The notes: generated by a model not told the origin, from the sequence alone. Shown: positions 1 through 5,433, numbered from the stretch's first letter. The stretch is DNA of 5,942 nt from Actinomycetota bacterium (GCA_009705235.1 WLCR01000070.1:1-5942); one strand, 5' to 3'. Numbers and translations: made by a program.

Positions 1-653
1 CGATCGCTGAAATTCATGGTCGTGGAAAGAATGCGATTGTTGTTGGTGGAACAGGTTTGTATATAAAGGCGATCTTGGATGAACTGAATTTTCCAGACAC
101 AGATCCAGTAGTGCGTGCCGAATTAGAGTTGGAGTTTGCAACTAAAGGCATCGCCCCACTTTTTGAAAGACTAGAAAAATTGGATCCAGCTGCAGCCCTT
201 GCAATTGATAGAGCCAACTCTCGCCGCGTAATTCGTGCTTTAGAAGTAATCAAAATTACAGGTAAACCTTTTACTGCTAACTTGCCTCGAGAAGAAAGTT
301 CTCGCTACCCATATGCGCGGCAATTTGGATTGGTAATGGATCGGGATGCATTATCTGAACGAATCTCAGTTCGAGTAGAGCGAATGTGGGAACGAGGATT
401 GGTAGCAGAGGTCGAGAAGTTGATGGTCGCGGGTATTACTCAAGGAGTAACAGCCCAGCGTGCATTGGGGTATGCCCAAGTAATTGCTCAGATTGAAGGA
501 AAGGTCACAGAAGAAGAAGCAAAGGAAGAGACAAAGCGAGCGACCAGACAATATGCACGCCGCCAAGAAACCTGGTTCTCGCGAGATGAGCGCATTACTT
601 GGATCTCTCCAACACAAAATGCACTACAGCGCATAGTCGAATCGATAAACTAA
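1..653 (+). CDS. miaA: tRNA dimethylallyltransferase MiaA, 5'-truncated by window edge
   Basis: Cytoplasmic enzyme that transfers the dimethylallyl group of DMAPP to N6 of A37 in tRNAs reading UNN codons (i6A37), which stabilises codon-anticodon pairing. The reading frame is open from the window start (first whole codon at 3) and shows 216 residues up to TAA at 651-653. Full MiaA is about 300 residues, so roughly 85-90 N-terminal residues, including the P-loop, lie outside. Visible landmarks are GGTGLYIKAI (residues 15-24 of the fragment), NSRRVIRALEV (72-82, substrate-binding region), RALGYAQV (153-160) and TRQYARRQETWF (181-192), the conserved C-terminal tRNA/DMAPP-binding signature. A TTG at 57 lies inside the conserved GGTGLY block and is not the real start. 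The gene is followed 5 nt later by dapF, in the miaA-dapF-hflX order usual in Actinobacteria. Nothing suggests a defect. Identity is near certain from family motifs. Confidence 0.96.
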   Translation, partial: IAEIHGRGKNAIVVGGTGLYIKAILDELNFPDTDPVVRAELELEFATKGIAPLFERLEKLDPAAALAIDRANSRRVIRALEVIKITGKPFTANLPREESSRYPYARQFGLVMDRDALSERISVRVERMWERGLVAEVEKLMVAGITQGVTAQRALGYAQVIAQIEGKVTEEEAKEETKRATRQYARRQETWFSRDERITWISPTQNALQRIVESIN

Positions 654-658
654 CGATA

Positions 659-1456
659 ATGATTGCTACATATGGCCACGGTACTGAAAATGATTTTGTA
701 CTCATTTTTGATCCAAAGGATGAATATTCAATAACGACTGCTCAGACAGCTGCGATATGTAATCGCGAATCGGGAATCGGTTCAGATGGCTTAATCCGCA
801 TTATCAAGCGTGATGAAAAATGGTTTATGGATTATCGCAACGCCGATGGATCCCTAGCCGAAATGTGTGGCAATGGAATTCGAGTGATGGCTAGGTACTT
901 AGTTGAAAGAGGTCATCAGCCTGAAGGTATTTTTGCTATCAATACTCGTGATGGCATTAAGCATCTTCGCGTTCCCTTGACCGATGATATTTCAGTCAAC
1001 ATGGGGCAAGTTACTGACGAAGGTGAAGAGATCACTGCGGCAACCAATGGTCATATCTGGAATGGTTACAACATCAGTGTCGGCAACCCTCACGCTGTTG
1101 TGTTTGTCGATGATATGGCTGAGATTGGCTCCCTAGATGTTGCCCCAGTCGTACGTCCGCGTGATTCTTACCCTGAAGGTGTCAATGTCGAGTTTGTGAA
1201 AATAATTGAAGGAAACACAATCGCTATGCGAGTGTTTGAACGTGGATCAGGGGAGACACGATCTTGTGGGACAGGAACATGCGCTGTTGCTCTTGCGGCA
1301 ACCTTGCACACAAAAGCGAAGCTGCCAGCTACATGGATCATTACTCCACCTGGCGGTCGACTAGAAGTTTCTATCGACGGACATTCCAATGCGACACTCA
1401 CAGGACCGGCAGTATTGATTCGAGATGTAGATATTTCGAGGTTTTTGATTGAGTAA
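659..1456 (+). CDS. dapF: Diaminopimelate epimerase DapF
   Basis: PLP-independent racemase converting LL- to meso-diaminopimelate, the last step before lysine and the source of the cross-linking residue in peptidoglycan; cytoplasmic. The 265-residue protein is slightly short for a family of about 270-290. Both catalytic cysteines are present in their classic settings: C70 in EMCGNGIRV (69-77) and C203 in SCGTGTCAVA (202-211), the thiolate pair acting as base and acid. Other family landmarks are GHGTENDFV (6-14), GIGSDGL (39-45), VGNPHAVVFV (141-150) and FERGSGETR (193-201). I chose ATG 659 because GHGTENDF follows directly, as in family members. The open frame extends back to a TTG at 599, but that adds unrelated residues inside miaA. 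No good Shine-Dalgarno precedes 659; the 5-nt gap after the miaA stop fits translational coupling. A TAnnnT hexamer at 646-651, 7 nt before the ATG, could also allow a leaderless message, but this is weak. The 3' end overlaps hflX by 8 nt. Confidence 0.97.
   Translation: MIATYGHGTENDFVLIFDPKDEYSITTAQTAAICNRESGIGSDGLIRIIKRDEKWFMDYRNADGSLAEMCGNGIRVMARYLVERGHQPEGIFAINTRDGIKHLRVPLTDDISVNMGQVTDEGEEITAATNGHIWNGYNISVGNPHAVVFVDDMAEIGSLDVAPVVRPRDSYPEGVNVEFVKIIEGNTIAMRVFERGSGETRSCGTGTCAVALAATLHTKAKLPATWIITPPGGRLEVSIDGHSNATLTGPAVLIRDVDISRFLIE
1438..1441 (+). promoter_or_regulatory. Ribosome binding site supporting the TTG start of hflX
   Basis: GAGG lies inside the last codons of dapF, 7 nt before the TTG at 1449. 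It is the only SD-like element nearby. Because an in-frame TGA (1446-1448) directly precedes the TTG, it fixes TTG 1449 as the earliest possible start. The position inside dapF implies that hflX translation is coupled to that of dapF. Confidence 0.6.
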
Positions 1457-2912
1457 GGATTTCGATGACGAATTCGAGTCATTACTACGTGAAAGCGCAC
1501 GAGTTGCTGCAGAATACGACGCCAGCGAAGAAGATGATCACAGTGATCAATCTCTGGAGCTCTCCGAGCGTCATGCGCTGCGTCGCGTCAAAGGCTTTTC
1601 AACAGAACTTCAAGATATTTCGGAAGCCGAATATCGCCAGCTACAACTTGAGCGGGTTGTCTTAGTAGGCGTGTGGACAGAGGGCACAATCAAAGATGCT
1701 GAAAATTCACTTGCCGAGCTCAAAGCTTTAGCAGAAACCGCAGGCTCTGAAGTTTTAGAAGGTTTGATTCAGCGTCGAGACAAACCAGATCCTGCTACTT
1801 ACATCGGTTCAGGAAAGGTTATAGAACTAAAGCAGGTCGTTATGACAACTGGTGCTGACACAGTTGTCTGCGATGGAGAACTCTCACCTTCGCAGCTTCG
1901 ACAGTTGGAAGATAAGTTAAAGGTAAAAGTTGTTGATCGCACCGCTTTGATTTTGGATATTTTTGCCCAACATGCAAAAAGCAAAGAGGGTAAGGCTCAG
2001 GTTGAACTTGCACAGATTGCATATCTTTTGCCGCGACTTCGCGGATGGGGAGATTCGCTGTCACGTCAGGTCGGTGGTCGCGCAGCAGGTGGTGCTGGTA
2101 TTGGCGGTCGTGGACCAGGTGAGACAAAGATTGAAACTGATAGACGCCGTATCCGTGACAAGATGGCAAAGCTTCGTCGAGAAATCGCTGAAATGAAGGT
2201 TTCGAGAGATACCAAACGACAGGAGCGTCGCCGCTTTAATATTCCATCTGTAGCAATTGCTGGATATACCAATGCAGGAAAATCTTCCTTACTCAATAAA
2301 CTTACCAACGCTGGAGTTTTAGTTGAAAATGCACTCTTTGCAACGCTGGATCCAACTGTGCGTAAATCTGAAACTGCAGATGGACGTGTCTACACATTAA
2401 GCGACACGGTTGGATTTGTTCGTCATTTACCGCACCAATTAATTGATGCGTTTAAATCAACTCTCGAAGAAGTTTCAGAGTCAGATTTGATTGTGCATGT
2501 AGTAGATGGATCCCATCCTGATCCATTTGAACAGATCAGAGCAGTCAGATTAGTTATTGATGAAATTGGTGGCAAGGATATTCCTGAAATTATCGCCATC
2601 AATAAGGTAGATATTGCAGATCCTGAAGTAATTATGGAGATTTTGCGTAAAGAGCCCAACAGCTATGCATTTTCGGTGCGTACCGGTTTTGGAATAGAAG
2701 GTTTATTGCATGCAATTGAAAGTTCTCTGCCAAGGCCTTCTATCGAGATTAATGTCGTCATTCCTTACGACCGAGGAGACTTAGTCCACGCGATTCACGA
2801 AAGCGGAGAGATCTTTTCTGAGCAGTATTTACCGGAGGGAACTTCGATTCACGCCCGTGTTAACGGTGGATTGGCTCAAAGAATCGAGAATTCCCACATA
2901 AGTGGGGAATAA
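1449..2912 (+). CDS. hflX: Ribosome-splitting/associated GTPase HflX
   Basis: Translational GTPase of the Obg-HflX superfamily. Characterised members bind the 50S subunit and split or rescue stalled 70S ribosomes under heat or antibiotic stress; mycobacterial homologues have been linked to macrolide-lincosamide response and ribosome dormancy. The 487-residue protein has an acidic, probably disordered N-terminus (1-45), then the HflX N-terminal domain (about 65-200, with PDPATYIGSGK at 113-123). A glycine-rich linker with GGRGPGETKIETDRRRI (219-235) leads to a basic coiled-coil helix (about 228-262). The G domain has G1 GYTNAGKS (272-279), a switch I threonine in DPTVRK (301-306), G3 DTVGFV (319-324), G4 NKVD (385-388) and G5 SVRTG (409-413). 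A small C-terminal domain follows (431-487). All nucleotide-binding motifs are intact. The start is TTG with GAGG 7 nt upstream, overlapping dapF by 8 nt; no later ATG lies before residue 132. Last gene of the miaA-dapF-hflX run. Confidence 0.97.
   Translation: MSKDFDDEFESLLRESARVAAEYDASEEDDHSDQSLELSERHALRRVKGFSTELQDISEAEYRQLQLERVVLVGVWTEGTIKDAENSLAELKALAETAGSEVLEGLIQRRDKPDPATYIGSGKVIELKQVVMTTGADTVVCDGELSPSQLRQLEDKLKVKVVDRTALILDIFAQHAKSKEGKAQVELAQIAYLLPRLRGWGDSLSRQVGGRAAGGAGIGGRGPGETKIETDRRRIRDKMAKLRREIAEMKVSRDTKRQERRRFNIPSVAIAGYTNAGKSSLLNKLTNAGVLVENALFATLDPTVRKSETADGRVYTLSDTVGFVRHLPHQLIDAFKSTLEEVSESDLIVHVVDGSHPDPFEQIRAVRLVIDEIGGKDIPEIIAINKVDIADPEVIMEILRKEPNSYAFSVRTGFGIEGLLHAIESSLPRPSIEINVVIPYDRGDLVHAIHESGEIFSEQYLPEGTSIHARVNGGLAQRIENSHISGE
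2890..2910 (+). repeat. Imperfect inverted repeat / hairpin at the hflX 3' end
   Basis: ATTCCCAC (2890-2897) and GTGGGGAAT (2902-2910) can pair as 8 bp with one bulged G around the tetraloop ATAA. The right arm runs into the first base of the hflX stop codon. No T-tract follows (the next bases are AACACCGACA), so this is not a typical intrinsic terminator. It might stabilise the 3' end of the message, be an operator half-hidden in coding sequence, or be chance. Seen directly; function is unknown. Confidence 0.4.
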
Positions 2913-2938
2913 CACCGACACGCCGCCCCGTATACCCT
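2909..2938 (+). promoter_or_regulatory. Possible promoter of the DUF4193 gene
   Basis: The only actinobacterial-type TAnnnT hexamer in the hflX-DUF4193 spacer is TACCCT (2933-2938), within TATACCCT. An ATAACA hexamer (2909-2914), matching TTGACA at four of six positions, lies 18 nt upstream. Transcription would begin near 2945, giving a leader of about 65 nt. The match is weak, and readthrough from hflX is also possible. Confidence 0.3.
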
Positions 2939-2953
2939 GCACAACCCAGTTAA

Positions 2954-2970
2954 ATGCGCCATGATGCGCC
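2954..2970 (+). repeat. Tandem 7-bp direct repeat ATGCGCC in the DUF4193 leader
   Basis: ATGCGCC occurs at 2954-2960 and again at 2964-2970, a 10-bp period, which would put both copies on the same face of the helix. It lies between the candidate -10 (2933-2938) and the DUF4193 start, so it could be a regulator site or a leader-RNA element. No known actinobacterial operator is recognised in it. Chance remains possible at this length. Confidence 0.35.
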
Positions 2971-2994
2971 CGAAAGCACTTAAGGGCAATTATT

Positions 2995-3008
2995 GAAAGG
3001 CGGTGAGA
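2995..3008 (+). promoter_or_regulatory. Purine-rich ribosome binding region of the DUF4193 gene
   Basis: GAAAGG (2995-3000, 11 nt before the ATG) and GGTGAGAG (3002-3009 overlap region, adjacent to the ATG) form a strong purine-rich SD region upstream of ATG 3012. It favours ATG 3012 over the in-frame GTG at 3003, which lies inside this region. Confidence 0.55.
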
Positions 3009-3011
3009 GCA

Positions 3012-3308
3012 ATGGCAACAGATTACGACACACCTAGAAAAACTGATGAGGAACTTCATGAGGAGTCTCTAGAAGAACTCAAAGCTAAGCGCGTTGATGC
3101 TCAATCCGGCCAAATCGATGTCGATGAAGCAGAAGCCGCAGAAAACCTGGAATTACCTGGCGCAGATCTATCAGGAGAAGAGTTAGCGGTACGTGTAGTT
3201 CCTAAGCAAGTTGATGAGTTCACATGCTCACGTTGTTTCTTGGTTCACCACATAACTCAGCTTGCTAAAGGTGAAGGCGCAAAGGCTGTTTGCAAAGAGT
3301 GTAACTAA
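3012..3308 (+). CDS. DUF4193 family protein, small zinc-ribbon-like actinobacterial protein
   Basis: A 98-residue soluble protein of the DUF4193 family, which is conserved across Actinobacteria (for example Rv2699c, from memory) and has no established function. The N-terminus MATDYDTPRKTDEE is the usual family start, which with the RBS fixes ATG 3012 rather than GTG 3003. Residues 10-60 are strongly acidic and Glu/Asp-rich and probably partly helical or disordered. The C-terminus carries two CxxC pairs, C72/C75 (CSRC) and C94/C97 (CKEC, one residue from the end), spaced like a four-cysteine zinc knuckle, with HH at 79-80 between them. Metal binding is inferred from this spacing. No membrane segment or signal peptide. 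It stands alone between hflX and a converging DUF3093 gene, with a 99-nt upstream spacer that suggests its own promoter. The family assignment is firm; the function is unknown. Confidence 0.92.
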   Translation: MATDYDTPRKTDEELHEESLEELKAKRVDAQSGQIDVDEAEAAENLELPGADLSGEELAVRVVPKQVDEFTCSRCFLVHHITQLAKGEGAKAVCKECN

Positions 3309-3328
3309 CTCTACAGTTTTAGTTTTTT
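3296..3328 (+). terminator. Weak possible terminator after DUF4193
   Basis: AGAGT (3296-3300) and ACTCT (3308-3312) can form a 5-bp stem around a 7-nt loop that contains the end of the stop codon. After ACAG comes the T-rich run TTTTAGTTTTTT (3317-3328). The stem is short and AT-rich, so termination would be inefficient by usual rules. It is the only terminator-like structure between the two converging genes, whose stops are only 10 nt apart. Confidence 0.3.
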
Positions 3329-3750
3329 AATGCGTGTATTAAATCACTTCCACGATTGCTACTAATCAACCAGTATGGCGTTGAATCATTCTGGTCGTTG
3401 ATTTCAGCACGAATTCCCGCAGGAGCCCAGAAACGTATTGCGAGAAATGCATGTGGATTTGCATCACGAGTCCGGACTTGACGTATCGCTGTGTTATCTA
3501 GATTGACACACTCGCCAATAAATCTTAAATCGATGTGAGCCCTTCCAACTCGGAGTTCATTGCTATCCACTTCAATAATCAAGGCCGTTGAAACGTAAAT
3601 CCACATCAGAGCTGCAGTGAAGGCGGCAAGAGCAATCAGTGCGGCATTATTACCAAGAGCAGCCCATATCGAAACTACCAAAGTAAGCATGAAGAAGTAC
3701 ACAAGGGCCAAAAGCCATAGTGGTGGATGTATCACTTCGCGATAACGCAT
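3319..3750 (-). CDS. DUF3093 family two-helix membrane protein
   Basis: A 143-residue protein of the actinobacterial DUF3093 family (Rv2698 type, from memory), function unknown. The N-terminus has the family signature MRYREVIHPP, followed by two hydrophobic segments (about 11-32 and 36-58) forming a membrane hairpin. A C-terminal beta-rich domain follows (60-143), with ELRVGRAHI (65-73), FLAIRFWAPAGI (102-113) and the closing YWLISSNRGSDLIHAL (126-141), resembling the small PH-like domains of bacterial membrane proteins. I chose ATG at 3750. The frame stays open upstream to 3831, but that would overlap the thioesterase start and lacks family similarity. A TTG at 3774 with AAGG 8 nt upstream is a possible alternative, adding eight residues. 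The gene is divergent from the thioesterase and converges on DUF4193 with 10 nt between stops. The same minus-strand placement beside dut is seen in mycobacteria (from memory), so the arrangement is ancestral. Confidence 0.88.
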   Translation of the reverse strand: MRYREVIHPPLWLLALVYFFMLTLVVSIWAALGNNAALIALAAFTAALMWIYVSTALIIEVDSNELRVGRAHIDLRFIGECVNLDNTAIRQVRTRDANPHAFLAIRFWAPAGIRAEINDQNDSTPYWLISSNRGSDLIHALKN

Positions 3751-3757
3751 GGGTGTT

Positions 3758-3763
3758 ACCGTA
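3758..3763 (-). promoter_or_regulatory. Candidate -10 element of DUF3093, leaderless arrangement
   Basis: On the minus strand TACGGT matches the actinobacterial TAnnnT -10 consensus and ends 7 nt before ATG 3750. That spacing would start the transcript at or next to the ATG. No convincing -35 is seen 17-18 nt upstream, and no SD lies directly before this ATG, consistent with leaderless translation. Inferred from pattern only. Confidence 0.4.
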
Positions 3764-3771
3764 TCGGATAT

Positions 3772-3787
3772 CAAGGCGGTAACCTTG
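3772..3787. repeat. Inverted repeat in the DUF3093/thioesterase divergent region
   Basis: CAAGG (3772-3776) and CCTTG (3783-3787) are perfect inverted arms around six bases, with the smaller palindrome GGTAACC (3778-3784) inside. It overlaps the candidate thioesterase -10 (3780-3785), so a bound protein could block that promoter. Alternatively each arm simply supplies an AAGG Shine-Dalgarno core to one strand: AAGGCGG 12 nt before ATG 3792 on plus, and AAGG 8 nt before TTG 3774 on minus. Confidence 0.4.
3780..3785 (+). promoter_or_regulatory. Candidate -10 element of the thioesterase-dut-DUF3159 operon
   Basis: TAACCT fits TAnnnT and ends exactly 6 nt before ATG 3792, the geometry of an actinobacterial leaderless promoter. 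TTACCG (3756-3761), 18 nt upstream, is a poor -35 match. It probably drives the three-gene plus-strand block, since no other intergenic space exists before 5433. Confidence 0.45.
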
Positions 3788-3791
3788 CCAT

Positions 3792-4376
3792 ATGGCACGG
3801 ATTCCAAGCACAACTGCTCCTGAAGGATCACCTATTCCAGAGCGTCATCCTCAAGCACCTGTTGTCGGATCTAAGATTCCATCGCACTTTGGTCATTGTT
3901 TTGGTTGTGGTGAATTACATCCAACTGGTTTGCATCTTGTTGCTTACGCTGGTGCTGGATTAAACATCACCGCTGAATTTACAGTCAATGAAAATCATCA
4001 AGGAGCACCAGGGTTGGCCCATGGTGGACTTTTATCTCTAGCATTTGATGAAGCACTCGGAAAATTAATGTGGTTGTTGCGTGCACCAGCGGTTACTGGT
4101 CGCTTGGAAACGGATTTCATTAAACCTGTTCCTATGGGTACTACTCTGCACATCACTGCAGAAATCACTGGACAGGTTAATAGAAAAGTGTATACATCGG
4201 CAGTTGGCCGACTTAATTCGCTAGATGGCGAAATAGCTGTTCGAGCTGCGGCACTTTATATAATTGTTCCTATGGATCATTTTATGAATAATGCGCCAAA
4301 GGAGTATCTAGAGCATCTTGCTAAGACGCCTGAGGTCATGGCATTTGTGGATCCAACTTTCGAGATTAATCCGTAA
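3792..4376 (+). CDS. PaaI-like hotdog-fold acyl-CoA thioesterase
   Basis: A 194-residue cytoplasmic protein of the PaaI/4HBT hotdog thioesterase superfamily, which hydrolyses acyl-CoA thioesters; its substrate cannot be read from the sequence. The hotdog core spans about 45-165. The catalytic-helix motif APGLAHGGLLSLAFDEALG (72-90) includes HGG (77-79) and the acidic pair D86/E87, the usual general-base or nucleophile position. LETDFIKPVPMGTTL (105-119) is the characteristic following strand pair, and GRLNSLDGEIAVRAAALY (139-156) the closing strands. A conserved SHFGHCFGCGELHPTGL block (31-47), with two cysteines and nearby histidines, precedes the core; this is typical of the actinobacterial subgroup. 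Residues 1-28 are proline-rich and probably flexible. ATG 3792 is the earliest sensible start and may be leaderless. The stop is 2 nt before dut, so the two are surely co-transcribed. No evidence links the reaction to dUTPase. Confidence 0.88.
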   Translation: MARIPSTTAPEGSPIPERHPQAPVVGSKIPSHFGHCFGCGELHPTGLHLVAYAGAGLNITAEFTVNENHQGAPGLAHGGLLSLAFDEALGKLMWLLRAPAVTGRLETDFIKPVPMGTTLHITAEITGQVNRKVYTSAVGRLNSLDGEIAVRAAALYIIVPMDHFMNNAPKEYLEHLAKTPEVMAFVDPTFEINP

Positions 4377-4378
4377 TT

Positions 4379-4816
4379 ATGGGCACAGTTCAGGTATTAA
4401 TTACTCGCCTAGATCCATCAGTACCGCTTCCGTCATATGCAAAAGGTGGCGATGCTGGCGCAGATATTGCCACCCGCGTTGATGTGACATTACAACCAGG
4501 GGAGCGCGCTCTTGTCCCTACAGGAATTTCAATCGCACTACCTGATGGATATGTAGCTTTGGTTCATCCACGTTCAGGTTTAGCAATCAAGCACGGGGTA
4601 ACAATGGTCAATGCACCAGGAACTGTGGATGCTGGGTATCGCGGTGAACTGCAATGCATCATGATCAACCATGATCCTAAGCAAGCAATTACTTTTCATA
4701 AAGGTGATCGCATTGCGCAATTGGTAATTCAAAAAGTAGAAAGAGCAGAGTTTGTGGAAGTTAAGGAATTACCAGGGTCAGGTCGCGGCGTTGGTGGATT
4801 CGGATCAACAGGATGA
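4379..4816 (+). CDS. dut: Deoxyuridine 5'-triphosphate nucleotidohydrolase (dUTPase)
   Basis: Homotrimeric enzyme hydrolysing dUTP to dUMP and pyrophosphate, which keeps uracil out of DNA and feeds thymidylate synthesis. The 145-residue length is typical. All five trimeric-dUTPase motifs are present: I AGADI (26-30), II PRSGLAIKHG (64-73), III GTVDAGYRGE (81-90) with catalytic Asp84 and uracil-pocket Tyr87, IV KGDRIAQLV (108-116), and V GRGVGGFGSTG (135-145), the glycine-rich flexible arm that closes on the triphosphate. The start is ATG 4379, 2 nt after the thioesterase stop, with no strong SD, so translation is probably coupled. The stop overlaps the next start as ATGA (4813-4816). No extra mycobacterium-like loop is obvious, and nothing is missing. 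Confidence 0.97.
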   Translation: MGTVQVLITRLDPSVPLPSYAKGGDAGADIATRVDVTLQPGERALVPTGISIALPDGYVALVHPRSGLAIKHGVTMVNAPGTVDAGYRGELQCIMINHDPKQAITFHKGDRIAQLVIQKVERAEFVEVKELPGSGRGVGGFGSTG

Positions 4817-5433
4817 GTCAACATGATGAAGATCGTGACAAAGTTGTTAACGCTTTAGGTGGAAAAAAGGGTCTAATTGATTCAGGTGTGCCATCTGTTG
4901 TTTTCTTAATTGTGTTTAATTCTACAAAAGAGGTGAATACCGCTATTTGGGCGGCACTGGGCCTCTCGCTTCTCCTAGCTATTTATCGATTAGCTCGAAA
5001 AGACACTGTCCAACATTCAGTATCTGGAGTAATTGGAGTCTTAATTTGTGCTTACTTTGCTAATCGCAGTGGTAATGCAACTGATTTCTATATTCCAAAA
5101 CTCCTGACAAATTTGGGATACGGAAGTGTGTATTTGATCGCCAACATTGTTGGTTGGCCGATCTTAGGTTTAGTACTTGGTCCACTTTTGGGTGAAAACC
5201 TGACTTGGCGCAAAAATCCACAACGCAAGAAAATGTACATCAAAGCAAGTTGGCTATGGGTCGCGATGTTCTTTCTGCGAATTGCAGTTCAGTATCCAAT
5301 TTACAAAAGTGGAAACGTCAATCTTTTAGGTACCGTAAATCTTGCAATGGGGTATCCGCTATTTTTCGTCACGGCGTATGCAACATGGTTGGTGATTAAG
5401 GCCGGACCACCGGCAGAAAAAGTTTCTGATTAA
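4813..5433 (+). CDS. DUF3159 family polytopic membrane protein
   Basis: A 206-residue integral membrane protein of the actinobacterial DUF3159 family (Rv2693c type, from memory), function unknown. After a charged N-terminus (1-12) the family block GGKKGLIDSGVPSVVF (16-31) leads into hydrophobic segments at about 24-36, 42-60, 69-84, 98-112, 113-128, 146-161 and 172-196, so five to seven membrane spans. Conserved loop features are SGNATDFYIPKLLTN (86-100), a lysine/arginine-rich cytoplasmic loop WRKNPQRKK (132-140) and WLWVAMFFLRIAVQYPIY (147-164). Start ATG 4813 overlaps the dut stop by 4 nt, so it is translationally coupled as the last gene of the block. It converges on the TrkA-like gene with stops sharing TTAA (5430-5433). 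Proximity to a potassium-uptake regulator is conserved in Actinobacteria and hints at an ion-related role, which is inference only. Confidence 0.9.
   Translation: MSQHDEDRDKVVNALGGKKGLIDSGVPSVVFLIVFNSTKEVNTAIWAALGLSLLLAIYRLARKDTVQHSVSGVIGVLICAYFANRSGNATDFYIPKLLTNLGYGSVYLIANIVGWPILGLVLGPLLGENLTWRKNPQRKKMYIKASWLWVAMFFLRIAVQYPIYKSGNVNLLGTVNLAMGYPLFFVTAYATWLVIKAGPPAEKVSD

Noticed and set aside
599..658. N-terminal extension of dapF back to TTG 599
   Set aside because: The added residues are an out-of-frame reading of the miaA end and resemble no DapF N-terminus; GHGTENDF follows ATG 659 at the expected distance.
1168..1500. Minus-strand 110-codon open frame across the dapF/hflX junction
   Set aside because: It overlaps conserved dapF motifs, including the second catalytic cysteine, and has no family resemblance.
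1840..2196. Long open frames on both strands inside hflX (minus 1840-2169, plus 1963-2196)
   Set aside because: They lie entirely within the conserved HflX domain, encode low-complexity or cysteine/histidine-rich peptides with no recognisable family, and have no convincing RBS; they are shadows of hflX codon usage.
2906..2923. RecA-independent DNA-damage promoter motif (TGTCGGTG on the minus strand at 2914-2921)
   Set aside because: It points into the coding strand of hflX, where no minus-strand gene lies, and lacks a TAnnnT hexamer at the required spacing.
2904..2932. ECF/SigR-type promoter (GGGAAT followed by a GTA-containing -10)
   Set aside because: The GGGAAT matches but the downstream element is GTA rather than GTT and the spacing is 19; the GGGAAT is also part of the hflX hairpin, so it is not convincing.
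3751..3831. N-terminal extension of DUF3093 back to 3831
   Set aside because: It would overlap the thioesterase coding start and has no hydrophobic or family-like character; MRYREV at 3750 is the familiar family start. A shorter TTG 3774 start is kept only as an alternative.
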